DNA from: Paracoccaceae bacterium | GTDB taxonomy: Bacteria > Pseudomonadota > Alphaproteobacteria > Rhodobacterales > Rhodobacteraceae | Assembly: GCA_007123625.1 (NCBI GenBank) | Contig: SKKS01000157.1 | Span: 1 to 6,122 of the forward strand | Reading direction: 5' to 3' | Length of the DNA: 6,122 nucleotides | In this document: one piece after another, positions 1 through 6,122 of the stretch | Layout: the number at the start of each line of letters is the position of its first letter | Position numbering within the stretch: the first letter of the stretch is position 1 | Made by a program: the position numbers and the translations under genes | The notes under the pieces: model-generated | Database searches by the model: none | Seen by the model: the letters and a program-made list of their open reading frames with translations, nothing else | What the model was told of the DNA's origin: nothing

Positions 1-254
1 ATCAGCCGGATATACACATCTCTGGAAGCGCGGACGTCGAATTCCTCGATCCGGGTGACCCCGACCAGCAGCGCCTCGGTGATGTTGAGCGCAGCCTCGC
101 GCTCGAACAGCAGCACGTCATGCCCGCCGCCGCCATCGATCACGTCATCGGCCGACAGGTTGTTGATCCCTTGGGGTACCTCGATGATCTCGTCGGCATT
201 GGTTCCGATAATCGTGTCGGCACCCGGCGTCAGCCGTCCGATAACTGTTGGCAT
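1..254 (-). CDS. RTX-like haemolysin-type calcium-binding protein, N-terminal fragment
   Basis: Only the first 84 codons are inside the window; the gene continues past base 1. The protein begins MPTVIGRLTPGADTIIGTNA and continues with an ADEII segment and then DDVIDGGGGHDVLLF (about residues 36-50). The G-A-D-T-I-I-G-T-x-A-D-E and D-D-V-I-D-G-G-G-G-H-D patterns are typical of RTX calcium-binding nonapeptide proteins, which as a family are usually exported by type I secretion using a C-terminal signal (not visible here). There is no N-terminal signal peptide, which fits that route. The start is well defined: this ATG is the only start codon after an in-frame TAA seven codons upstream (bases 273-275). 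A weak GGGGA ribosome-binding-like stretch sits about six bases before it. The gene is transcribed divergently from the glycosyltransferase operon. Its final function (adhesin, enzyme or toxin-like) cannot be told from this fragment. Confidence 0.8.
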   Translation of the reverse strand, partial: MPTVIGRLTPGADTIIGTNADEIIEVPQGINNLSADDVIDGGGGHDVLLFEREAALNITEALLVGVTRIEEFDVRASRDVYIRL

Positions 255-585
255 ATGTCGTCCCCGCCCGAATTATGATCTTGAAGCATCCGCGCCATTC
301 AGCACCTGCGCGGAACCTAGCAAACCGGAACAGCAACTGTCATCGAAAAATTCTGCAAATTTCCTGCCTGATTCCCGGCTTCCGGCAACCGCTCGATCAA
401 TCGCCTGGCCCGGCTGTCTTTCCGACGTGGAAGACAATCCGGACAATGCGGTTGCACCGCCGTGTCCTGTGCGGCAGATAGGCAGGGTCTGCGCGGGGGC
501 ATGGGCAAAGCAGTGCCGCCCTGCAGGACATGCTGTCAACAGGGGCAGCGGAACGCAAGCGGGTATTGGAAAAAGGCTTTGTATC
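255..585. other. Divergent intergenic region with probable promoters for both directions
   Basis: No convincing gene lies here. The stretch of about 255-370 is visibly richer in A/T than the flanking genes, as expected of a promoter region. Toward the RTX gene, CATAAT on the minus strand (272-277) matches the -10 consensus at five of six positions, but no good -35 hexamer lies at the right distance and the implied leader would be very short. Toward the glycosyltransferase, TTGCAC (452-457) resembles a -35, but the hexamer 17 bases later (CAGATA) is a poor -10. An imperfect hairpin can form at 519-544 (CCCTG/CAGGG outside, GACA/TGTC inside). No clear operator, riboswitch or RNA gene was seen. 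Open frames crossing this region are unsupported extensions or antisense shadows. Confidence 0.6.
568..576 (+). promoter_or_regulatory. Probable ribosome binding site of the GT2 gene
   Basis: The purine-rich sequence GGAAAAAGG ends nine bases before the ATG at 586. It is the best such signal near the start and favours 586 over the ATG two codons later (592), which has only GGGG one base away. It is a moderate rather than strong Shine-Dalgarno match. Confidence 0.45.
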
Positions 586-3500
586 ATGGGGATGAAGGCA
601 AGGCTGCTGAATCTGACCCGCCATTTTCGCTGGCGGAACAGATACGGCTATCTGGACCGGTTCGACGCCCACCGCATTGTCGGCTGGGCCCATGATCCGC
701 AAGAGCCGAGCCAGCCCGCGCTGCTGAGCCTGTTTGTCGACGGCCGCCCCGAGATGACCATTCTGGCCGACATCGCCCGCAACGATGTCTTGGCGGCCGG
801 ATTGGGGCCGCGCCATTGTGGCTTCAACGCCACACCTCCGGCCCGATTGCGCGACGGACAACCCCACGAGATGGTGCTGCGGCTGGGCAGCGACGGGCCG
901 GTGCTCAAGCGTGTCCGGCTGCGCGGGGGCGCCGACGCCGGGATGTCCGCCCTGTCGCAGGACCCCGAGGAGGGCGTGGCCTATCTTGATGCCGGCGGTG
1001 CGATCGCGGGCTGGGCCACCGGCTGCACGGAGGTGCAGATCCGCTTCGACAACGGGCCGTTGCAACCGGTCGCGCTGGACCGCCCGGTGTCGGGCTTCGG
1101 CAGCGGCGGCCTGCAGGGGTTCCGCCTGCCTGTCCCGCTCGGGCTGCGCGACGGACGCCCGCATGCGGCCCATGTCTTCTTCGGCCGCAAGGCGGGGGAC
1201 GCGGCGCGGCTTCTTGATGGCGCGCCGGTGGCCTTTACGCTGGGCCAGGGGCAGGCACGGGTCGAGGTCGTGGACCTGCGCGGGCTGGAGCTGTGCCTGC
1301 GTCTGCGCGGACCGCAGGACGACCCCGCCGCCCCCGATGCCACTGCGGATGCCGCGCCCGAAGCGCCCCCCTCGGGCGCATCTCTGCCGCTGCTGCATGC
1401 TGACGGGGTGGCACTGGCGGCACGCGCGGACGCGGCGCGGCCCCGAGAGATCACCGCCACCCTGCCCGGTCCCTGCCATCTGACGGTGACGGCGCCGGAC
1501 GGCACGGCGCTGGCCAGCTATGATATCCGCGGCAGCGATCAGGTGGTGCACGCCGCCACCCGCGCCCTGCCCGCAGAGGCGCTCTCCGATGCGATGCTGG
1601 CGCGGGCGCAGGCGCGGTTCGACAGTTTCTGCACGGACCCCGATGATCGGTTCGATCCGTTCTGGTATCGCTGGGCGCATCCCGACACCTTCGCGCTGGC
1701 CGCCCCCGCCGCCCTGCTGGCGCATTATCGCGACACTGGCGCGCGGGCCGGTTACGGGCCCGGACCGCTTTTCGACGAACGCGCCGCGCGCAACGCCTAT
1801 CCCGCCGTGGCCGCCGCGATCGCCAAAGGCCGCCTGCCCTGCGCCTTTGCACTGGAGCTGGCGCTGGAGGAAACCCACGGACGCGGGGCGCTGGACACGC
1901 TGCAGGGGCTGGCCCGGCCACTGGCGCAGGACCTGCTGCGCCACGACATGCCTGCATCCGGGAACCCGCCCCCGCACCCCGCCGACAGGCTGTCGCCGCC
2001 ACCCCGGCCCGTGCAGGGGGCGCTTCCCCCGCCCACCTTTGCACAGCCCGGCAGCACCGCGATCTATGCGGCCTGGCTGGCGCGGCTGGATCTGTCGGAG
2101 GACGCGCAGACCGCGGTCGTGCAGGATGAACATGACCAGCGCCGGAAGATCCTTGCCACCGCGCTGACGCGCGCCCCGCTGGTCAGCATCATCATGCCCA
2201 GCTGGAACCGCGCCTTCACCATCGGCGAGGCAATCCAGAGCGTTCTGGAACAGACATATCCGAACTGGGAGCTGATCATCTGCGACGATGCTTCCGAGGA
2301 CCGCACCGCCGATGTGGTGCGCGGCTTCGACGATCGGCGCATCCGCTACATGAAATTCCTCAAGTCCAACGGGTCGGGCGCGCGCAACAAGGGACTGGCC
2401 CATGCGCGCGGCGATTACATCGCCTATCTGGACAGCGACAACATCTGGCATCCGCTGTTTCTGGACACGATGCTGCGCGCGCTGCTGGCCGACCCCGGCC
2501 GGCCCATGGCCTACAGCGCCTATCTGGATACCGAGATCCGCGGCGCGCGTGTGCATCTGGACCGGATCGCGCGCGCGCCCTTCCGGCCCACGGCGCTGAC
2601 GTCGAAGAATTTCATCGATCTCAACACGATCGTGCATCACCGGGCGCTGTATGACTGGATGGGCGGCTTCGATACGGACATGCCCCGGTTGCAGGACTGG
2701 GATCTGGTGCTGCGCTACACATCGATCTTCCGGCCCCTGTTCGTGGACCATATCGGCGTGTTCTACCGGCGCAACATTGCCTGGGGGCAGGTGACGCACC
2801 TGTTCACCGGGTCGAATGCAACGGATGCGGTCAATGCCAAGACCCGCCGCCGACTGGAAGAGTGCCACGAGCGTCTGGCGCTGCCCTGGCCGGGGCGCGG
2901 CCGGATCACGGTGCTGTGCTGCGGGCCAGACGGCGGCGCCCCCGATGCCGCGACGCGGCTGCTGGCGCAAAGCCTGACCGCGCTGGCCGCCCCGCTGGCC
3001 GACATCGATCTGGTGATGCTGGGGGCGGACCCGTCGATGCTCGCGCCCGACGATCCTGCCCTGGATGCCCCCGCCGCCGGTATGGGCCCGGGTGTGGATC
3101 AGGGCGTGCTCACGCGCCACGACATCCCCGCCGATCTGGGCCGCCGCCCGGAACGGCTGGCGGCGGCCCTGGGCGGGCTGTTGCAAGGGCGTGCTGTGCT
3201 GGCGCTTGGCCCGGAGCGCGGCTGGCTGGAAGCGCTGCGCGGGCTGGACCCGCGGCTGGTCTGGCAGCTGCACGGCAATGGCGCGGGCAGTTGCCTGCGA
3301 TCGCTGTGCCGCCCGGGCATGGAATTCGATCTGGGTGCCCTGCCGCTGGAGCCGCCGCCTGCGGACGCGGGCGATCCGCTTGCTCTGGTTCTGGGCCCCG
3401 CGCGCGCGCGCGCGGGGCTGCTGGACGCTGCGGGCCGCCAGCGCGGGGGGTTGCTGCTGCCTCCGGACGGGGGCAGTGGCTGGACCCTGGCCCTGCGCGG

Positions 3501-3987
3501 CCGGATCGAGCGGCTTGCCCCCGGCCCGGCCCTTTCCACCTCCCTGCCCACCACCTTGCCCCCTGCGCTGAACCGGGTCACGCTGGCCATCGCGCTTGGC
3601 CCGGTCGCCGCGCTGTCGCCCTTCGAGCAGGCCCTTCTGGGCGCGCAGATGGCCCGCGGGACACCGGTTGCCATACGCGCGCCCCAAGGGGCTGTTTCCG
3701 GGGCATCCGCATCCGGGCAGGAAGCGCCGGGACAGGAAGATATGGCGCAGGACTGGATCGCCGCGCGCGCCGCCTTCGAGATCGCCAACCCCGCCCCGGT
3801 CTGGGTGCACGAAAAGACGCAGAAGCTGCTGAGCGACAGCGCCGCCATGTCCCGCCTGAGCACACGCGCCCGGCGGGTGCATGCGATTGCCTGGCATCCG
3901 GATCTGGTGCGCGAGCGTCTGGCGCATGCGCTCTACCGGATCCTGCACGATACCCCCGAACGCGAGGTGCGCGATGGCCGTTTCTGA
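586..3987 (+). CDS. Multidomain glycosyltransferase: beta-sandwich repeats, GT2 domain, degenerate GT-B-like C-terminus
   Basis: A large (1133 aa), probably cytosolic glycosyltransferase without signal peptide or membrane segments. Visible order: two related beta-rich modules, about residues 21-110 (I-V-G-W-A at 31-35, then VDG, R-N-D-V and C-G-F) and 131-215 (A-G-W-A at 141-144); a Pro/Ala-rich linker near 240-265; a segment from 356 with FDPFWYRWAHPD, then HYRDTG and FDERAARNAYP, resembling a repeat common in large polysaccharide glycosyltransferases; a Pro-rich linker near 455-485; a full GT2 domain from 532 (LVSIIMPSWNR), with D567-D568, the metal-binding-type D616-S-D618 and Q703-D-W-D706. 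GT2 enzymes transfer a sugar from a nucleotide-sugar donor; donor and acceptor are unknown here. Residues 774-1133 look like a degraded GT-B domain. The frame stays open upstream to base 55, but the upstream part is antisense to the RTX gene and lacks domain signal, so 586 is chosen. First gene of an operon with the next glycosyltransferase; surface polysaccharide synthesis is inferred. Confidence 0.88.
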   Translation: MGMKARLLNLTRHFRWRNRYGYLDRFDAHRIVGWAHDPQEPSQPALLSLFVDGRPEMTILADIARNDVLAAGLGPRHCGFNATPPARLRDGQPHEMVLRLGSDGPVLKRVRLRGGADAGMSALSQDPEEGVAYLDAGGAIAGWATGCTEVQIRFDNGPLQPVALDRPVSGFGSGGLQGFRLPVPLGLRDGRPHAAHVFFGRKAGDAARLLDGAPVAFTLGQGQARVEVVDLRGLELCLRLRGPQDDPAAPDATADAAPEAPPSGASLPLLHADGVALAARADAARPREITATLPGPCHLTVTAPDGTALASYDIRGSDQVVHAATRALPAEALSDAMLARAQARFDSFCTDPDDRFDPFWYRWAHPDTFALAAPAALLAHYRDTGARAGYGPGPLFDERAARNAYPAVAAAIAKGRLPCAFALELALEETHGRGALDTLQGLARPLAQDLLRHDMPASGNPPPHPADRLSPPPRPVQGALPPPTFAQPGSTAIYAAWLARLDLSEDAQTAVVQDEHDQRRKILATALTRAPLVSIIMPSWNRAFTIGEAIQSVLEQTYPNWELIICDDASEDRTADVVRGFDDRRIRYMKFLKSNGSGARNKGLAHARGDYIAYLDSDNIWHPLFLDTMLRALLADPGRPMAYSAYLDTEIRGARVHLDRIARAPFRPTALTSKNFIDLNTIVHHRALYDWMGGFDTDMPRLQDWDLVLRYTSIFRPLFVDHIGVFYRRNIAWGQVTHLFTGSNATDAVNAKTRRRLEECHERLALPWPGRGRITVLCCGPDGGAPDAATRLLAQSLTALAAPLADIDLVMLGADPSMLAPDDPALDAPAAGMGPGVDQGVLTRHDIPADLGRRPERLAAALGGLLQGRAVLALGPERGWLEALRGLDPRLVWQLHGNGAGSCLRSLCRPGMEFDLGALPLEPPPADAGDPLALVLGPARARAGLLDAAGRQRGGLLLPPDGGSGWTLALRGRIERLAPGPALSTSLPTTLPPALNRVTLAIALGPVAALSPFEQALLGAQMARGTPVAIRAPQGAVSGASASGQEAPGQEDMAQDWIAARAAFEIANPAPVWVHEKTQKLLSDSAAMSRLSTRARRVHAIAWHPDLVRERLAHALYRILHDTPEREVRDGRF
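3395..3418. repeat. 24-base perfect palindrome with eight CG dinucleotides
   Basis: The core 3399-3414 is an uninterrupted alternating CG run of 16 bases, flanked by GCCC on the left and GGGC on the right, so the whole 24 bases equal their own reverse complement. It lies inside the first glycosyltransferase gene and encodes part of a GPARARAG stretch. Such tracts can adopt left-handed or cruciform DNA and are prone to polymerase slippage; whether this one does is not shown by sequence. Confidence 0.85.
3964..3969 (+). promoter_or_regulatory. Ribosome binding site of the second glycosyltransferase, inside the first gene
   Basis: GAGGTG lies four bases before the ATG at 3974, within the last codons of the upstream gene. 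It decides the start: the next in-frame candidate, a GTG at 3998, has no comparable signal. The arrangement suggests translational coupling between the two glycosyltransferases. Confidence 0.65.
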
Positions 3988-5401
3988 GCATGGACCCGTG
4001 CCGCTGCTGCACGACGGCGTGGTGATCGGCCGGGGCGCGCCGGGGCTGGCCGTGCAGGGCACGGACGGCACCGCGCTGCCGCTTCGGCAAATCGGCGGGA
4101 CCAGGCGCTTCCTGCTGGAGCCGCGCCCGGACCGCGACGTGCGGCTGGTCTGGGCCGACGCCCCGCCGCTGCCGGTCCAGGTCGGCGGCTGGTCCGGCCG
4201 GGTGGAGCGGGTGCTGGGCGGGCTGGTCACCGGCCGGGCACGCAACCTGCGCCATCCGGGGCGGGATGTGGCGGTCATCGCGGTCAATGATGACGGCATC
4301 CTTGCCGTAGCCACGGCGCGCGCGCGCGATGACGGGCGCTTTACGCTGATCCTGCCCCCTGCGGTGACGGGTGCGCTGACAACCTGCGGCTTCGTGCTGG
4401 GAATCGCAGGGTCGGATTTCGTTCTGGAAGGGGGGCATCTGACCTTCCTGCCGGGGGCGCAACGGCTGCCCGAGGCGCTTTCGGCCATTGCCCGCCCGCT
4501 TGAAAAACTGGCGATCCGCATCAAGATCGCGACGCCCGACCTCAAGGAGGCACCGCTCTGGGGGGATTTCCATTTCGCCACGTCGCTGGCCGGGGCGTTC
4601 GAGCGGCTGGGCCACCAGGCCAATGTCGACACCGCCGACCACTGGTACGCCAGCCGCACCCATGAGGATGTGGTGCTGACCATACGCGGGCTTTACCGGG
4701 TCAAGATCGACCGCAGCAAGATCAACCTGATGTGGGTGATCTCGCATCCCGAACGCATCGTCGCGGACGAATACGCCGATTACGACCATGTCTTCGTCGC
4801 CTCCGATGTCCATGCCGCCGCCCTGCGCGCGCAAGGCCACACTCATGTCAGCGTGCTGCACCAGGCCACGGACGTCACTCGGTTCGGACAGGCCTTCGAT
4901 GCAGAGCGCCGCTCCGAATGCCTGTTCGTGGGCAATTCGCGCAAGGAATACCGCACCATGGTCAAGTGGTGCCTGCAGTCGCAGCTGCCGCTGGCGCTGC
5001 ATGGCGGCGGCTGGGACGGGATTGTGCCGCCGGGCATGGTGCGCGGCGTCGTGGTCGGCAATGCCGAACTGCCAGAGCTTTATGCGCGCCACATGCTCCT
5101 GCTCAACGATCACTGGGACAGCATGCGCGAAAACGGGTTCCTGTCGAACCGGCTGTTCGACGGCAGCGCGGTCGGCACCCCGATCCTGACAGATCCGGTC
5201 GCGGGGCTGGCGGAGATTTTCGGGGATACGATTGCGACGGCCGCCACGCCCGAGGACTTCGCTGCGCAGGTGCGCGACTGCATGGAGCGCCCTGCGCGCT
5301 GGCTGGATCGCGCTGCGCGCGCGCGCGCGATCGTGCTAGGGGCCCATACATTCGATCATCGAGCCGCGATCCTGGCCCGCCATATCAAGTGGGCGGGCTG
5401 A
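3974..5401 (+). CDS. CgeB-like / group 1 GT-B glycosyltransferase with N-terminal beta-rich domain
   Basis: A 475-residue protein. Residues 1 to about 170 are beta-rich and contain V-T-G-R-A-R-N followed by D-D-G-R-F and a LILP stretch, a pattern like the G-W-A modules of the upstream protein. From about residue 179 (LAIRIKIATPDL) to the end it resembles the GT-B enzymes with a CgeB-like 'Glyco_trans_1_2' C-terminal domain: S-H-P-E (257-260), Y-D-H-V-F-V-A-S, L-H-Q-A-T-D, then H343-G-G-G-W-D, and the donor-site region N378-D-H-W-D-S-M-R-E-N-G-F followed by N392-R-L-F-D-G-S-A-V-G-T-P-I-L-T-D407. In this family the last region normally contacts the nucleotide-sugar donor. No signal peptide or membrane span is seen, so it is probably cytosolic. 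It overlaps the upstream gene by 14 bases and begins at an ATG with a GAGGTG ribosome binding site, indicating co-translation. The substrate is unknown; a role in the same glycan as the upstream enzyme is inferred. Confidence 0.88.
   Translation: MAVSEHGPVPLLHDGVVIGRGAPGLAVQGTDGTALPLRQIGGTRRFLLEPRPDRDVRLVWADAPPLPVQVGGWSGRVERVLGGLVTGRARNLRHPGRDVAVIAVNDDGILAVATARARDDGRFTLILPPAVTGALTTCGFVLGIAGSDFVLEGGHLTFLPGAQRLPEALSAIARPLEKLAIRIKIATPDLKEAPLWGDFHFATSLAGAFERLGHQANVDTADHWYASRTHEDVVLTIRGLYRVKIDRSKINLMWVISHPERIVADEYADYDHVFVASDVHAAALRAQGHTHVSVLHQATDVTRFGQAFDAERRSECLFVGNSRKEYRTMVKWCLQSQLPLALHGGGWDGIVPPGMVRGVVVGNAELPELYARHMLLLNDHWDSMRENGFLSNRLFDGSAVGTPILTDPVAGLAEIFGDTIATAATPEDFAAQVRDCMERPARWLDRAARARAIVLGAHTFDHRAAILARHIKWAG
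4316..4328. repeat. Alternating GC tract, 13 bases
   Basis: An uninterrupted G/C alternating run inside the second glycosyltransferase gene, encoding an A-R-A-R stretch in the N-terminal beta-rich part. It is one of three such runs in the operon and may simply reflect extreme GC preference at Ala-Arg codons. Confidence 0.6.
5315..5329. repeat. Alternating GC tract, 15 bases
   Basis: An uninterrupted G/C alternating run near the 3' end of the second glycosyltransferase gene, encoding A-A-R-A-R-A about 25 residues before the C-terminus. Slippage here would change only the tail of the protein. Confidence 0.65.
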
Positions 5402-5406
5402 TCATG

Positions 5407-5434
5407 GCGCGGGGACACGGAAGTCGGCCCGCGC
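5407..5434 (+). terminator. GC-rich hairpin, possible terminator of the glycosyltransferase operon
   Basis: Starting six bases after the stop codon, GCGCGGG (5407-5413) pairs perfectly with CCCGCGC (5428-5434). The stem continues as GAC/GTC around a six-base loop, with a two-base bulge (5426-5427). No T-run follows on either strand, so it is not a classic intrinsic terminator; it may be a 3'-end stabilising structure or a weak bidirectional signal between convergent genes. Confidence 0.35.
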
Positions 5435-5510
5435 GGAAAAAGCGGCTGCCTTGCTCCTTGCCATAGCGCACGGACGGGAGGTTGGCATATGTACCGCAAG
5501 TCAGCAGCGC

Positions 5511-6122
5511 CTAATCCAGGCGTGAGTCCAGGATAATCGCCTCTGCAAACGCCGCCGTCCGCTTGAACCGTGAGCGCCCCATACGCGTCGTCAGCGATGC
5601 GGGGTCGGCACAATCCACCCAATAGACCAAAGCATCGAGCACCATGTGAGCCCTTAATAAAGATACATCTATCTGCATCTCGGGCCGAAAGGCGTCGATC
5701 AGCGCCTCGTGGGCGCGCAAAAGCAGTACGCGCATTCCATCCACATCTTGCGGTCCCAGCATCGTCATGAAATGCGTCAGCAAGCGCGCTAGATCATGCT
5801 CAACAGGCCGTTCGAACCAATCCTCGAAATCGATGCCATACGTCACGCCATCAGGCGCGATGATCAGATTGCTCAGATGCAGGTCGCCATGCGACTGGAC
5901 GAGCAAGACAGGCCGCCCGATCAGATCCACGATCCCTTGTTTGGCCTGCTGGCCCAAACTCTCGAAGAGCGGCCCGTACAGCATTTCGGGCGCCCGGTTT
6001 TGGGCTTTCGACAGCCGCGCCATGGTTGCAACACCATCCCAGATAGCACGTCGCCTGGGTAGGATACGCGATGTTGCACTGCTCCATCCCGCGCATTGGG
6101 TCAAGATCGACATCTGGCCATC
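5511..6122 (-). CDS. APH/choline-kinase-like phosphotransferase, C-terminal part
   Basis: Partial gene: its 3' end (TAG at 5511-5513) is inside the window and its 5' end lies beyond base 6122. An in-frame ATG at 6111-6113 exists, but the frame stays open to the edge. Counting from that ATG, the catalytic motif H75-G-D-L-H-L-S-N82 comes far too early for this family, where an N-terminal ATP-binding lobe of roughly 100 or more residues should precede it. The metal-binding D95 follows in G-I-D95-F-E-D-W. Together, HGDxxxxN and I-D-F are the signature of the aminoglycoside phosphotransferase/choline kinase fold, whose members transfer phosphate from ATP to small hydroxylated molecules such as aminoglycosides, choline or homoserine, among others. 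The substrate cannot be told here, and antibiotic resistance should not be assumed. The gene is convergent with the glycosyltransferase operon and clearly less GC-rich than it. Confidence 0.82.
   Translation of the reverse strand, partial: DGQMSILTQCAGWSSATSRILPRRRAIWDGVATMARLSKAQNRAPEMLYGPLFESLGQQAKQGIVDLIGRPVLLVQSHGDLHLSNLIIAPDGVTYGIDFEDWFERPVEHDLARLLTHFMTMLGPQDVDGMRVLLLRAHEALIDAFRPEMQIDVSLLRAHMVLDALVYWVDCADPASLTTRMGRSRFKRTAAFAEAIILDSRLD

Noticed and set aside
55..585. Upstream extension of the first glycosyltransferase frame by 177 codons
   Set aside because: Its first part is antisense to the RTX gene and the rest shows no domain pattern; the domain signal starts shortly after the ATG at 586, which has a reasonable ribosome binding site.
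2862..4025. Open frame of 387 codons on the plus strand in another frame
   Set aside because: Ala/Arg/Gly/Pro-only composition and full overlap with the C-terminal part of the first glycosyltransferase; a frame shadow.
397..4683. Open frame of 1428 codons on the minus strand opposite both glycosyltransferase genes
   Set aside because: Its protein is a low-complexity Arg/Gln/Gly/Ala/Pro mixture without domains, antisense to two genes with clear motifs. Long antisense frames are expected where third codon positions are nearly all G or C.
3578..5113. Open frame of 511 codons on the minus strand
   Set aside because: Antisense to the second glycosyltransferase and the end of the first; Arg/Pro-rich tail and no recognisable domain.
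5402..5488. 28-residue minus-strand frame starting MPTSRPCAMARSK in the convergent spacer
   Set aside because: It shares MPT with the RTX start only through the chance 12-base repeat, overlaps the hairpin and has no domain or convincing ribosome binding site.
247..5492. Twelve-base direct repeat GTTGGCATATGT at 247-258 and 5481-5492
   Set aside because: About one repeat of this length is expected by chance in 6 kb. The first copy contains the RTX start codon; the flanks do not match, so I do not treat it as an attachment site or element end.

Overview
The window looks like chromosomal DNA from a high-GC alphaproteobacterium, most likely of the Rhodobacteraceae/Paracoccaceae type. This rests on the very GC-rich third codon positions, the Ala/Arg/Gly/Pro-rich proteins and the style of the glycosyltransferases; no taxonomic marker gene is present. 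It appears to be part of a surface-polysaccharide or glycoconjugate region beside an RTX-type secreted protein gene.

Layout. Bases 1-254 (minus strand) hold the first 84 codons of a haemolysin-type calcium-binding (RTX-like) protein that runs off the left edge. Bases 255-585 are a divergent intergenic region, locally AT-richer, which must carry the promoters for both directions. Two plus-strand genes follow in a tight operon: an 1133-residue multidomain glycosyltransferase (586-3987) and a 475-residue GT-B/CgeB-like glycosyltransferase (3974-5401). The second gene starts inside the last codons of the first, with a 14-base overlap and its own ribosome binding site. A short convergent spacer (5402-5510) contains a GC-rich hairpin. 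Bases 5511-6122 (minus strand) encode the C-terminal lobe of an APH/choline-kinase-like phosphotransferase whose N-terminus lies beyond the right edge; its base composition is clearly less GC-rich than that of the glycosyltransferase genes.

How the genes may work together. The two glycosyltransferases share more than an operon. Both carry, ahead of the catalytic part, beta-strand-rich modules with a related sequence pattern, and both look cytosolic (no signal peptide or membrane span). The first combines a complete GT2 (GT-A) domain with a C-terminal stretch that resembles a degenerate GT-B domain, so it may be a two-site enzyme or a catalytic domain fused to a scaffold. A role in building a capsule, exopolysaccharide or a glycan on a surface protein is inference. 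A link to the divergent RTX protein is possible but rests only on adjacency.

I found no RNA gene, CRISPR array, insertion sequence or attachment site. The very long antisense reading frames opposite the glycosyltransferase genes are composition artefacts.
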